Positions 24,576-32,235 of a stretch of DNA of 38,028 bases are shown in pieces; position 1 is the stretch's first letter; each line of letters begins with the position of its first letter. The notes beneath the pieces were generated by a model. That model was given only the letters and a program-made list of their open reading frames with translations. It did no database searches and was not told the origin of the DNA. The position numbers and the translations under genes are program-made. The DNA is from an uncultured Clostridia bacterium (GTDB lineage Bacteria > Bacillota > Clostridia > Christensenellales > Borkfalkiaceae), in the NCBI GenBank assembly GCA_947624805.1, contig CANQLW010000008.1, forward strand, positions 1 through 38,028. The letters run 5' to 3'.

Positions 24576-26264
24576 TTATCTCATTCTCAGGGTACGGACA
24601 TAGTTGAAGATCTTGTCCTTGAGCTGGGGAGTCATGTCGTACATCGCATAGCGGATCCAGACCTTGTTGAAGAATTCCGTGTTATCGCCGCCGATGCGGT
24701 AGACGGGCAGATCGCCGAACGTGCCGCGTTTGCGTGCGATGAACAGGTCGCCGAACTCGTTCTTCTCCTCGGCCGTAAGCGTCGTGATGAAGGGATCGTA
24801 GGTGTACTGCGATCCGCCGTAATCATAGGCGGGAACGGGGGGCTGAGGCGGATAAGGCTGGCGCCCGTAAGGCGTATAGGTCGGCTGAGGCGGGTATTGG
24901 GGCTGAGGCTGGTATTGCGGCTGGGGCGGGTACTGCGGCTGAGGTTCGGGTTCAGGCGCAGGCGCGGAAGCCGTGTCGGGCGTGCCGCTCTCCGCAGAGG
25001 CGAGCATCGCACGTTCGAAATCGGACAGCTCCTCGGGCTCGGGTTCAGGCTCGGGCTCGGGGGCGGGTTCGAAATCCTCGACGGCCGCCACAAGGGGCTC
25101 GGGCTCGATGACGGGCGCGGGCGTCTCCTCGGGCTCCTCTGCGAGAACCTCGGGCTCTTCCTCATCGTCGAAATCATAGTCGTACGCATCTGCATCCTCT
25201 TCTTCCGCGGCAGCCCTGTTCCGAAGGACGAGGAGCCGTACGAGGGAGAGAAGGAGCGCGCCGAGCGGGGCGATGATGAGAAGGAGGGAGGGGAGCAGGG
25301 TCCCGTCGCCGAAGAATGCCCATGACCAGCCGCTCCCGCCCGTAAGGCACGCCGCAAGGGCGAGCACAAGGACGAGAAGGAGCTGCAATGCATAGAGGAT
25401 CGCCTCAAGCACGGGGGCCGTGTCCGAACCGAGACGGAAGATGCTCACAAGAAGGCAGACGAGCAGGATCGCCGCGACGGCGAGCTGCATCAGACCATAG
25501 AAGAAAACGCCCGAAGCCTGCGATTGGAACAGTTCGAAGGGAGCGAGCAGCGTCGACGCCGTGAAGGAAGAGGGGTAGACGAATGCAAAGATCGCCGCAC
25601 CTGCAAAGATGAGCAAAAGGAGGTTCAGAAAGCCGATGAGCTTTTTCCGTGCGATCGCATAGATCGCCGCCGTCAGTAAGAGGGCGCCGAGGATGACGAT
25701 GACGGAGAGGTCGAACGCCTCTTTTGTCAGCCCGATCGATACAGATGCGTCGCTGACCAGCAAATGGCTCAGGATTGTCGCAAAGCACTGCATCGCGAAG
25801 GACCAGAAGAAGAGCAGGCCGTAGGCAGCAAGCGAGACGGAGCAGCCGACAGACGCGGCCTTTTCCGCGCTCTCCCGCTTTACAAGGGTCAGGACGAAGG
25901 TCACGACGGACACGATCACGGCGGCGGCGAGCAGGGCGATGAGCGCGATCTGCATGATCATGGCAACTTTTGACTCCGCTCCCCCCGTGATCCCGGCCGC
26001 GGCTTCCGCAGGCGTGTTTGTAAAGGCGAGTTTTAAGGTTGTAATGCACCAGCCGAGCAGCGTCCATCCGAGGACTTGGCCGGGGGCGCCGTAATAGGTG
26101 GGCGTGAACGCGGCGACGGCCTTCCCGAGGAGGCCGATAAAGAGTCCGCCGATCGTGAGGAGCACGGTGATGAGGGCAACGATGCGGGCGCCCGTTACGC
26201 CCCCTCTGCTCTCCTCTTCATCGGGTTCCGTCCAAGGTTCCGCAGAAGTATAGGTATCTTCCAT
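24576..26264 (-). CDS. Polytopic membrane protein with Pro/Gln/Tyr-rich tail
   Basis: A 562-residue protein not recognised as a named family. About nine membrane segments lie between residues 27 and 348. An acidic linker follows (Glu/Pro-rich, about 350-440), then a Pro-Gln-Tyr repeat tract (PQPQYPPQPQYQPQPQY) and a compact C-terminal block of about 70 residues (DPFITTLTAEEKNEFGDLF, then GDNTEFFNKVWI) that resembles a C-terminal module I recall from other uncharacterised clostridial membrane proteins. The linker and tail are probably cytoplasmic. Start ATG 26264 follows AGGGAG. It has its own sigma-A promoter. Function is unknown; the repeat tract could mediate protein-protein contacts. Confidence 0.75.
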   Translation of the reverse strand: MEDTYTSAEPWTEPDEEESRGGVTGARIVALITVLLTIGGLFIGLLGKAVAAFTPTYYGAPGQVLGWTLLGWCITTLKLAFTNTPAEAAAGITGGAESKVAMIMQIALIALLAAAVIVSVVTFVLTLVKRESAEKAASVGCSVSLAAYGLLFFWSFAMQCFATILSHLLVSDASVSIGLTKEAFDLSVIVILGALLLTAAIYAIARKKLIGFLNLLLLIFAGAAIFAFVYPSSFTASTLLAPFELFQSQASGVFFYGLMQLAVAAILLVCLLVSIFRLGSDTAPVLEAILYALQLLLVLVLALAACLTGGSGWSWAFFGDGTLLPSLLLIIAPLGALLLSLVRLLVLRNRAAAEEEDADAYDYDFDDEEEPEVLAEEPEETPAPVIEPEPLVAAVEDFEPAPEPEPEPEPEELSDFERAMLASAESGTPDTASAPAPEPEPQPQYPPQPQYQPQPQYPPQPTYTPYGRQPYPPQPPVPAYDYGGSQYTYDPFITTLTAEEKNEFGDLFIARKRGTFGDLPVYRIGGDNTEFFNKVWIRYAMYDMTPQLKDKIFNYVRTLRMR

Positions 26265-26317
26265 ATGATTTACTCCCTATCCGCATGGCATTCTGCTCCA
26301 TGCTTCAAATCCTGAAT

Positions 26318-26346
26318 ATTATATCATAGCGGTCGGCTTTTGTCAA
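26318..26346 (-). promoter_or_regulatory. Sigma-A promoter of the membrane protein gene
   Basis: Reading the minus strand, TTGACA (26346-26341) and TATAAT (26323-26318) are separated by 17 bp. The match to consensus is perfect in both boxes, so strong expression is expected. Confidence 0.85.
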
Positions 26347-26478
26347 CATTGTCAATAGCAAAAAACCGCAATTCTTTTCCTTTTATGGGATTTCTTCTTT
26401 AGTCTATGAAATTTTAAGTTGTTTTATGGGGAAAATTCCTGAAAATCGCCGCTTTTTCCGCAGAAAAAACACAATCGC

Positions 26479-26537
26479 TTGCCATTCGTCTCCGAAAATG
26501 GTATAATACCCCGTAAGACGGGCGAAAAGGGGGAACA
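26479..26537 (+). promoter_or_regulatory. Sigma-A promoter of the PucR/CdaR-type regulator
   Basis: TTGCCA (26479-26484) and TATAAT (26502-26507) are 17 bp apart. A short CCCG/CGGG hairpin lies at about 26511-26523, then AAAAGGGGG before ATG 26538. The 272-base gap between this gene and the minus-strand gene otherwise shows only AT-rich sequence. Confidence 0.8.
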
Positions 26538-27473
26538 ATGGATACAGCCTATTCCGGACTCGAACGCATTCTCGGTGACGTCCGCCGCAAAACGGGGGTG
26601 GATGCCTATCTCACGCCGCGGGGCGGGGAGGAGACGCCGATCTTCGTCAACTGGAAGGGGAGAGCGGTCACCCTCTACCTCGGCGGCAGGGGGGAGAGCG
26701 CGGAGCGCGAGGCGAAACTCGTGGGATATCTCCTCTCGGACGCAGAGGAGACACAGGACAGCTCGCCCGCAAAGCTCCTGCTCGGCGACAGCGACAAGGC
26801 ATACCGCCTGCTTGCAAAGTACGGCATCGCGGACGGCGAATGCTGCGCGCTCGACATCTGCCCCGAGAAACGCAGTCAGGACGCCTTGGAACACATCGAA
26901 CGGGCGGCAGAGCCCTTCGGCTTCGCCCTTCGGGCGGAGGACGGGCACATCGCGGCCGTAAAATTCACCGCGGACGGGCAGACGGGCTATGAGTTTGCAC
27001 AGTTCCTGCTTCAGTCTCTCTATGAGGAAGCGGGGATCCGTGCCCGTATCGGGCTGGGGTGCGACGTCGCATCCTTTGAGGAGATTTCACTCTCCTACGG
27101 GCAGGCCGTCGCGGCGACGCGCATGAGCAAGCTGTTCGGGGGAGCGGGGCAGATCCATTCCTACCGCGAATACCTGCTTGTCCGTCTGGCGGAGGACCTT
27201 CCCGCCGAGAAGCGCGGCGAATACCTCGGCCGATTCCGTATCACGGGCGCCGCGGACGTTCTCAAGGACGAAGAACTCTTTGCGACCGCGGAGACCTTCC
27301 TCGGGTGCGATCTCAACCTCTCCGAGGCGAGCCGCGCCCTCTACATCCACCGCAACACGCTTTCATACCGCCTCGACAAGATCGAGCGGCTCACGGGACT
27401 CGACATCCGTAAGTTCTCCGACGCGGTGACTTTCCGCGTCGCCACGGTGCTTGCAAGACTGCCGAAACCGTAA
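26538..27473 (+). CDS. PucR/CdaR-family helix-turn-helix regulator
   Basis: A 311-residue protein whose C-terminal third is the PucR-type HTH seen in CdaR-like regulators: LNLSEASRALYIHRNTLSYRLDKIERLTGLDI, shown here as LNLSEASRALYIHRNTL followed by YRLDKIERLTGLDI (about residues 260-292). The upstream GGDEF-like/CdaR middle region is suggested by ISLSYGQAVAATRMS. The N-terminal half is not recognised. Such proteins activate catabolic or stress genes in response to small molecules; the target is unknown. Only 10 nt separate it from the S41 protease gene, so the two are likely cotranscribed. Confidence 0.8.
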   Translation: MDTAYSGLERILGDVRRKTGVDAYLTPRGGEETPIFVNWKGRAVTLYLGGRGESAEREAKLVGYLLSDAEETQDSSPAKLLLGDSDKAYRLLAKYGIADGECCALDICPEKRSQDALEHIERAAEPFGFALRAEDGHIAAVKFTADGQTGYEFAQFLLQSLYEEAGIRARIGLGCDVASFEEISLSYGQAVAATRMSKLFGGAGQIHSYREYLLVRLAEDLPAEKRGEYLGRFRITGAADVLKDEELFATAETFLGCDLNLSEASRALYIHRNTLSYRLDKIERLTGLDIRKFSDAVTFRVATVLARLPKP

Positions 27474-27483
27474 AGGAGGATCC

Positions 27484-28878
27484 ATGGAAGAGGATAAAAA
27501 GACAACCGAGCAAAAGGAAAATGAGGCACCCATGTCCGAGAACCCTGTCGAGGAAATCACTCCGACCGCAGACATGGACGGGGGAGAGACGGCCTCAAAG
27601 ACACTTTCGGAGAAAAAATTCAAGCGCAATACCCGTATCATGGCGGCACTCCTTGCGATCATCTTTCTCGCGATCGGATTCCTCGCAGGCTGGGCGATCG
27701 GCGCGAACACCTTGGACGGGCGGGCGCGCGATCTTGCATGGCTCGTCGAGATCGTCGAGGACAATTATTATAAGGAAGTGGATGACGACGCCCTCTATGA
27801 CGCCCTCTTCAGCGCCCTCGAACTCGACAAGTTCTGCTCCTATTATAATGAGGATGAATACAAAAAACTCAAAATGGAGAGCGTGGGGCAGAACATCGGC
27901 TATGGGATCTCCCTGCTCGCGGACGAGGACGTGCCCCGTGTCTTCCGCACGATCTACAATTCCCCCGTCGAGATCGCGGGACTCGAGAGCGGGATGTATA
28001 TCTATCGGTTCGGCGCCTCCGAAGAGGAGCTTGCAAGCGGCACGACGGATGAACTCTTCGATTTTCTGACCGAAAATACCTCCTGTACGATGGAGTTCGG
28101 CTACTCCGAGGAGGACAAGAGGATCGCTTCCGTCACCGCCGCCGATTATTCCGCCGCCTACTGCGAATACAGGGACAGCGAAAAGACCTTTCGGTTCCGC
28201 GGCGAGGGGCGTAACCTCACCCTGACGGAGACGGAAGGAGGGGGCCTGTCCGTCCTCGACGACAAGACGGCTTACATCCGCCTCATGCAGTTCGAGGGCA
28301 ACGCGGCGCGGGAGTTTGTCGGCTGCCTCGAGGAGATGAAGGAGCGGGGAAGGAGCGATCTCATCCTCGATCTCCGCTGCAACGGCGGCGGGTATCTCAC
28401 CATTCTCTGCTCGATCGCTTCCCATCTGCTGCGCGATGCCGATGAAAAGAAGCCCGTCGTCGCGACCGCCCATTACCGCAACGGGAAGACGGAGACCTAC
28501 CGTGCCAATGTAAACGATTTCTCCTCATATTTCCCCGCGGACGCACACATCCGCATCCTCGCGGACGAGAACACCGCCTCCGCCTCGGAGTCCCTCATCG
28601 GCGCGATGATCGACTACGGCACGGTCACCATGGACGACATCTACCTGCGGGAAAGCACGCTCGACGGGGAGAAGGTCGGCAAGACGTACGGCAAGGGGGT
28701 CATGCAGAACACCTTTTCGACGCCCGACGGGCGGGCGCTCAGACTCACCGTCGCCGAGATCAGATGGCCGCACGGAAACTCCATCCACGACGTCGGCGTG
28801 CGTGCCGATGCGGCGCATACCATACAGGCAGACCTTCTCGCCTCGGCGGAGAGCTTCCTCTCCCTTCTAAACGGATAA
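27484..28878 (+). CDS. S41 family (CtpA/CtpB-like) membrane-anchored protease
   Basis: A 464-residue C-terminal-processing-type protease. It has an acidic cytoplasmic N-terminus and a membrane segment (about 53-74, ending in IGFLAGWAIGA). A PDZ-like region follows (about 135-190, GQNIGYGISLL, GLESGMYIY), then the S41 catalytic domain: DLRCNGGG, the Ser nucleophile S366 in NTASASES, and the Lys K404 in TYGKGVMQ. The catalytic pair appears intact. ATG 27484 follows AAAGGAGG; the upstream TTG at 27451 overlaps the previous gene. It should act outside the membrane. Cotranscription with the PucR-type regulator suggests, but does not show, a common stress or signalling role. Confidence 0.88.
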   Translation: MEEDKKTTEQKENEAPMSENPVEEITPTADMDGGETASKTLSEKKFKRNTRIMAALLAIIFLAIGFLAGWAIGANTLDGRARDLAWLVEIVEDNYYKEVDDDALYDALFSALELDKFCSYYNEDEYKKLKMESVGQNIGYGISLLADEDVPRVFRTIYNSPVEIAGLESGMYIYRFGASEEELASGTTDELFDFLTENTSCTMEFGYSEEDKRIASVTAADYSAAYCEYRDSEKTFRFRGEGRNLTLTETEGGGLSVLDDKTAYIRLMQFEGNAAREFVGCLEEMKERGRSDLILDLRCNGGGYLTILCSIASHLLRDADEKKPVVATAHYRNGKTETYRANVNDFSSYFPADAHIRILADENTASASESLIGAMIDYGTVTMDDIYLRESTLDGEKVGKTYGKGVMQNTFSTPDGRALRLTVAEIRWPHGNSIHDVGVRADAAHTIQADLLASAESFLSLLNG

Positions 28879-29115
28879 CTTTCTGAGGTATTCCTCTATC
28901 ACAGTCCGATCGCCGACCTCTTCCGGTCGGCTTTTTTGTTCCCCGGACGCTTGGGGAGCGTCCTGTTTGGGAGCAGAGTTTGCCTCTCCGCCCTGTACGA
29001 GGGCACGAAGGAGCTCCCTGTTCTCACGGTAGAAGGCGAGAAGCTCGCGAAGGGACTGCTTCATGCTGTCGTCACTGCCCATCATGAGTAAGACCAGAAG
29101 GATTGTTGCTTCCAT
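28867..29115 (-). CDS. Small protein of unknown function, 82 residues
   Basis: Not recognised. The N-terminus is hydrophobic (MEATILLVLLMMGSDD), followed by a helical stretch (SLRELLAFYRENRELLRALVQGG) and a polar Gln/Lys/Glu-rich tail ending IEEYLRKLSV. Its 3' end overlaps the S41 gene by 12 nt on the opposite strand, and it contains the S41 terminator. No Shine-Dalgarno sequence is visible; TACAAT stands 6 nt before the ATG, predicting a leaderless message. The GCATACAAT box also matches the sporulation sigma-E -10 consensus. It is divergent from an unknown 83-residue gene. Confidence 0.6.
   Translation of the reverse strand: MEATILLVLLMMGSDDSMKQSLRELLAFYRENRELLRALVQGGEANSAPKQDAPQASGEQKSRPEEVGDRTVIEEYLRKLSV
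28912..28937 (+). terminator. Intrinsic terminator of the S41 gene, inside an antisense gene
   Basis: GCCGACC (28912-28918), 6-nt loop, GGTCGGC (28925-28931) and TTTTTT (28932-28937). It terminates plus-strand transcription 34 nt after the S41 stop, yet lies within the coding sequence of the minus-strand 82-residue gene. Confidence 0.85.
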
Positions 29116-29121
29116 GTGAGC

Positions 29122-29162
29122 ATTGTATGCCGCTGTCAAAAAGCGGGTGACAGGCATAGAAT
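29122..29162. promoter_or_regulatory. Divergent promoter region with inverted repeat
   Basis: TATGCC, GC, TGTCA (29126-29138) is complementary to TGACA, GGCATA (29148-29158), interrupted by a 2-nt bulge. The repeat spans the gap between the minus-strand -10 TACAAT (29127-29122) and the plus-strand -10 TAGAAT (29157-29162). The two promoters are thus near mirror images and could be controlled by one dimeric regulator or share a non-sigma-A holoenzyme. Confidence 0.5.
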
Positions 29163-29178
29163 GGGGTAAGAGGTGACT

Positions 29179-29430
29179 ATGAAAGATTTTGCGAGTTTTG
29201 AAGGCGGCGAAGACATCGTACGGGAGGCGGAGAAGATCACGGGCCCGCTCTCGGGCAAGACGGAACAGGATCTCATGAAGGAGATCTATGCCCGTGCCTT
29301 GGCGGGCAAGCGCAGCGGCACGCTCACTAACGATCAGATCGACGCGTTCTATGCACAGATCGCCCCGATGCTCGACAGCACGAGGCGGAAGAAACTGGAC
29401 AGAATCGTCCAGCAGCTCAAACGGATGTAA
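29179..29430 (+). CDS. Small protein of unknown function, 83 residues
   Basis: Not recognised as a named family. The sequence is mostly helical and charged, with GKTEQDLMKEIYARALAGKR and LTNDQIDAFYAQIAPMLDS followed by a basic C-terminus (RRKKLDRIVQQLKRM). This pattern resembles short hypothetical proteins I recall from many clostridial genomes. ATG 29179 follows AGAGGT; the GTG at 29173 would remove the ribosome site. Its 3' end overlaps the desulfurase gene by 14 nt (convergent). Confidence 0.7.
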   Translation: MKDFASFEGGEDIVREAEKITGPLSGKTEQDLMKEIYARALAGKRSGTLTNDQIDAFYAQIAPMLDSTRRKKLDRIVQQLKRM

Positions 29431-30532
29431 GACACTTGAGCGCGGAGAGGAGCGCCCGTGCTTCCCGTATTCCCTGATAGGGGGAGAAGGAGGCACGCAC
29501 GAGCCCGTCGGGGAGACTTCCGAGCGCCTTGTGTGCCAAGGGGGCGCAGTGCAGTCCCCCGCGGACGGCGATATCGAAACGCTCGGAGAGAAGAGAGGCG
29601 ACCTCGTCCGAAGGGAGCTTTTTATGGCGGAAGGAGAAGATCCCGCAGGCATTGGGTGGCGAGAAGACCTCATAGGAACTCATCTCCCCGACCCATTTGC
29701 AGAGCGCGGCGGTGACTTCCGTCAGATGCTCCCCGCTTCCGCGTTGCGATCTCAGAATGGTCAGTCCCTCAAAGAGGGAACAGATCGCAGGATAGGAGAG
29801 CGTCCCGCTCTCCAGTCTGTCGGGGTAGAAGGAGGGCATCTCGGGGTCGATGCTGATGCTCCCCGTCCCGCCGTAGAGGATGGGGCGGGGGGAGACGCGT
29901 TCGGAAAAGAGCAGCGCGCCGATCTGGATCGCATGGAGCCCCTTGTGCCCCGCGAGGGCGAGGAGATCGATCCCCGTCTCCTTCATATGGATGGGGATAT
30001 GCCCCGCGCCCTGTGCGCCGTCGGTGAGCAGGAGCACCCGCTCGGGCAGGAGACTTCTCATTATTTTGAGATCGCAGGAGACGCCCGTCACGTTGGAAGC
30101 CGCCGTCACACAGACGATCTTAGTATTTTCCCTGACGAGGGAAGCGACCGTCTCGGGGAGAAGGACGCCGTCCGTGAGCGGCGCGATGTCATAGGTGATG
30201 ACGCCCTGCCGTGAAAGGGCATACAGGGGACGGAGCACGGAGTTGTGCTCGAGGGTCGTCGCGACGACATGATCGCCCGCTTCGAGAACGCCGAGAAGGG
30301 CGATGTTGAGCGCCTCCGTACAGCTCCTCGTGAAGACGGCGCGGTCGAATCCGTAGCCGCCGAAGGTCTCCGAGAGGAGTTCACGGCAGGACAGGACGTG
30401 CTCGGCGTGGGCGAGCGACAGGCGGTGCCCGCTGCGGCCGGGGTTTGCACACGCCCGCATGGCGGAGAGGACGGCATTCCGCACGGCGATCGGCTTCGTG
30501 CCCTCCGTCGCGGCATTGTCAAGATAGATCAT
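29417..30532 (-). CDS. EF2568-type cysteine desulfurase (class V aminotransferase)
   Basis: A 371-residue PLP enzyme. The PLP Lys is K197 in LAGHKGLHA, and the catalytic Cys is C329 in GGLHCAPLAHK. This matches the EF2568 branch of cysteine desulfurases, which is linked in many genomes to selenium handling (SelD cassettes), rather than NifS/IscS. The start ATG 30532 is chosen over ATG 30538: AGGGAG ends 0 nt before the first Met but 6 nt before the second. The divergent DUF3343 gene supports a sulfur/selenium carrier role. No selD or molybdenum-hydroxylase genes occur in the window. Confidence 0.85.
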   Translation of the reverse strand: MIYLDNAATEGTKPIAVRNAVLSAMRACANPGRSGHRLSLAHAEHVLSCRELLSETFGGYGFDRAVFTRSCTEALNIALLGVLEAGDHVVATTLEHNSVLRPLYALSRQGVITYDIAPLTDGVLLPETVASLVRENTKIVCVTAASNVTGVSCDLKIMRSLLPERVLLLTDGAQGAGHIPIHMKETGIDLLALAGHKGLHAIQIGALLFSERVSPRPILYGGTGSISIDPEMPSFYPDRLESGTLSYPAICSLFEGLTILRSQRGSGEHLTEVTAALCKWVGEMSSYEVFSPPNACGIFSFRHKKLPSDEVASLLSERFDIAVRGGLHCAPLAHKALGSLPDGLVRASFSPYQGIREARALLSALKCLTSV

Positions 30533-30584
30533 ATTCATCTCCCTGAATCAGAATATCCTATTATACGAAGGAAGGGAGCCAATC

Positions 30585-30827
30585 ATGACGAATTTGGCGG
30601 TTTTCAAATCGCGCGCACAGGCGCTCGACTGTGTATCCTTTTTACGACGGAAGGGGATCCCGTCGCAGGCCATCTCCACGCCGCAATCGGCAAGGGTGGG
30701 TTGCGGCCTCTCGGTACGGTTCGAAGAGACCTTTCTGAGCCGCGTACGGATGCTTCTGTCCCAAAAAAATTATACCTCCTTCTCGGGGTATATGAAGTCC
30801 CAAGGCGGAGGGTATGTGTATCTGTAA
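30585..30827 (+). CDS. DUF3343 putative Se/S carrier-like protein
   Basis: An 80-residue protein with the DUF3343 pattern: LAVFKSRAQALDCVSFL, then IPSQAISTPQSARVGCGLSVRF. The Cys in VGCGLSVRF is the family's conserved Cys, proposed to carry sulfur or selenium. The family is often found beside an EF2568-type desulfurase, which here lies divergently on its left with a 52-bp gap. AGGAAGGGAG precedes ATG 30585. Function in this organism is inferred only from the neighbours. Confidence 0.82.
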   Translation: MTNLAVFKSRAQALDCVSFLRRKGIPSQAISTPQSARVGCGLSVRFEETFLSRVRMLLSQKNYTSFSGYMKSQGGGYVYL

Positions 30828-30855
30828 CGCGCGGGAGGAGGTCGGGCGAGAATGC

Positions 30856-30893
30856 TTGCATTTTTTGTCGGAGCGTGATACAATCAAGGCATG
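30856..30893 (+). promoter_or_regulatory. Sigma-A promoter of nth, predicted leaderless
   Basis: TTGCAT (30856-30861), 17 bp, TACAAT (30879-30884) with an extended -10 TGA just before it, then 6 nt, then ATG 30891. The predicted transcription start coincides with the start codon, and no Shine-Dalgarno sequence is present. Confidence 0.75.
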
Positions 30894-31514
30894 GAAGAAC
30901 TCTTAGCCGAACTCGAACGCCTGTACCCCGATGCAAAGCCCGCGCTCGTCTACACGACCCCCTACGAGCTTCTCGTCGCGGTCATTCTCTCCGCGCAGTG
31001 CACGGACGAGCGGGTAAACAAGGTCACGGCGGTGCTGTTTGAACAGTATGCAACGCCCGCCGCGATGGTCACGCTTTCACAGGAAGAACTCGAAAGATAC
31101 ATCTACTCGTGCGGTTTTTACCGCAACAAGGCGGCGCATATCCTGTCCGCCTCAAGGGACATTCTCGAAAAATTCGGCGGAGAAGTGCCGCAGACTTTAG
31201 AGGAGCTGAGAACGCTTGCAGGGGTGGGGAGAAAGACGGCAAACGTCGTCTACTCGGTCGCCTTCGGCGGGGCGGCGATCGCCGTCGATACACACGTCTT
31301 CCGCGTCTCCAACCGAACGGGACTCGCCCGCGGGAAGACGCCCGAAGAGGTCGAGGAAGGGCTGATGAAGGCGATCCCCGAGGCGAAGTGGGCAAAGGCG
31401 CATCACTGGCTCATCTGGCACGGGAGAAAGGTCTGCCATTCCCAACGTCCCGATTGCACGGCTTGCACGCTGAAACAGTGGTGCGCCTATTTCCGCGACG
31501 GGGGCAGGGGCTGA
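30891..31514 (+). CDS. nth: Endonuclease III
   Basis: A 207-residue base-excision-repair glycosylase/AP lyase for oxidised pyrimidines. The helix-hairpin-helix LAGVGRKTANVV contains catalytic Lys K115, and Asp D133 lies in AVDTHVFRV. The [4Fe-4S] ligands are C182, C189, C192 and C198 (C-x6-C-x2-C-x5-C). All key residues are present and the length is typical. It has its own promoter; the start has no ribosome-binding site and looks leaderless. Confidence 0.95.
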   Translation: MEELLAELERLYPDAKPALVYTTPYELLVAVILSAQCTDERVNKVTAVLFEQYATPAAMVTLSQEELERYIYSCGFYRNKAAHILSASRDILEKFGGEVPQTLEELRTLAGVGRKTANVVYSVAFGGAAIAVDTHVFRVSNRTGLARGKTPEEVEEGLMKAIPEAKWAKAHHWLIWHGRKVCHSQRPDCTACTLKQWCAYFRDGGRG

Positions 31515-31557
31515 CATTGTGCACGGAAAAGACCTGAATAGAAGGGTATAATTCACG

Positions 31558-31592
31558 CCTCCTTCGGCAATAACAGCCGCAGGAGGTTTTTT
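31558..31592 (+). promoter_or_regulatory. Hairpin holding the ribosome site of the coat gene
   Basis: CCTCC (31558-31562) and CGGC (31565-31568) can pair with GCCG (31576-31579) and GGAGG (31582-31586), and TTTTTT follows. The GGAGG is the Shine-Dalgarno sequence of ATG 31593. Folding would hide it, and the T6 tail makes it look like a terminator/attenuator. Confidence 0.45.
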
Positions 31593-31790
31593 ATGACCAA
31601 TCTGACCGCAAAGGATCTGGATGTACTCAGTCACATTCTCACGGGAGAGGAAATGGCGTGCAAGAAGGCGAGGATCTACGCCAACACGCTGACGGACGTC
31701 GCACTCGCGCAGGAAATGAGTGAGATCGCAAACGCTCACGCGGAGAGATTCTCCGCACTGTATGCACTCATCGGAGGGAAAAAGGCATGA
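31593..31790 (+). CDS. Small spore-coat-associated protein
   Basis: A 65-residue helical protein (LTAKDLDVLSHILTGEEMACKK, split as LTAKDLDVLSHILTG and EEMACKKARIYA). It resembles the short partner protein that often precedes CotF-type coat genes, with a ferritin-like helical pattern (ANAHAERFSALYALI). It overlaps the CotF gene by 4 nt. The assignment rests on resemblance and on that neighbour. TATAAT at about 31547 is a possible -10 box; no good -35 box is visible. Confidence 0.7.
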   Translation: MTNLTAKDLDVLSHILTGEEMACKKARIYANTLTDVALAQEMSEIANAHAERFSALYALIGGKKA

Positions 31791-32080
31791 AGGGAAGCAA
31801 GCAAGAGACCACACTGTCCGAAAAAGACGCGCTGCAGGACCTTCTCGATTGCGAGAAGCTGCTCATGAACTACTACGCCGCCGCGCTCACGGAGGGGAGC
31901 TGCAAACCCTTCCGCAAGGAGATTTTGAAGCATTATACGATGCACGCGGACACACAGTTTCAGGTATTCGAACAGATGCTCTCCCGCGGCTATTACGAGG
32001 TCCAGCCCGCCGCGAAGATGCTCATCGACCAGAACGCGGAGAAGTTCTCCAAGGTGCAAAAGCAGATCGCCGCTTCCTGA
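31787..32080 (+). CDS. CotF-family spore coat protein
   Basis: A 97-residue CotF-type (ferritin-like helical) protein: LSEKDALQDLLDCEKLLMN, then HYTMHADTQFQVFEQMLSRGYY and VQPAAKMLIDQ. These match the family pattern (DxLLxxK..., HxxhQxxVFxxMxxRGWYxV). CotF proteins are deposited in the endospore coat. The gene is translationally coupled (ATGA) to the small upstream gene and followed 45 nt later by a 35-codon gene, with a shared terminator. Confidence 0.85.
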   Translation: MKGSKQETTLSEKDALQDLLDCEKLLMNYYAAALTEGSCKPFRKEILKHYTMHADTQFQVFEQMLSRGYYEVQPAAKMLIDQNAEKFSKVQKQIAAS

Positions 32081-32125
32081 GGGATAGAAGGCGGAACTTC
32101 CGCACAGACTGTTACGGGAGGGAGT

Positions 32126-32233
32126 ATGGCGAAAAAGAAGAAAAAGTACGCGCACAACCCGCGCTACTGCATGATCCGACCCGACGCGGCAAAGACCGAC
32201 GATGAGGACATCGTCCCGACGGGTCAAAGCTGA
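32126..32233 (+). CDS. 35-residue basic/acidic small protein, probable spore gene
   Basis: A short gene with strong ribosome site GGGAGGG 5 nt upstream of ATG 32126. The product has a Lys-rich start (MAKKKKKYAHNP), a middle RYCMIRPD and an acidic end (KTDDEDIVPTGQS). The TGA at 32231 is followed at once by a strong terminator. Gene-like spacing to CotF (45 nt) argues that it is real and part of the coat operon. Not recognised in known families. Confidence 0.6.
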   Translation: MAKKKKKYAHNPRYCMIRPDAAKTDDEDIVPTGQS

Positions 32234-32235
32234 AA

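Noticed and set aside
30560..30565. TATAAT on the minus strand as promoter of the desulfurase gene
   Set aside because: The -10 match is good but there is no acceptable -35 box at 16-18 bp, so it is not listed as a feature.
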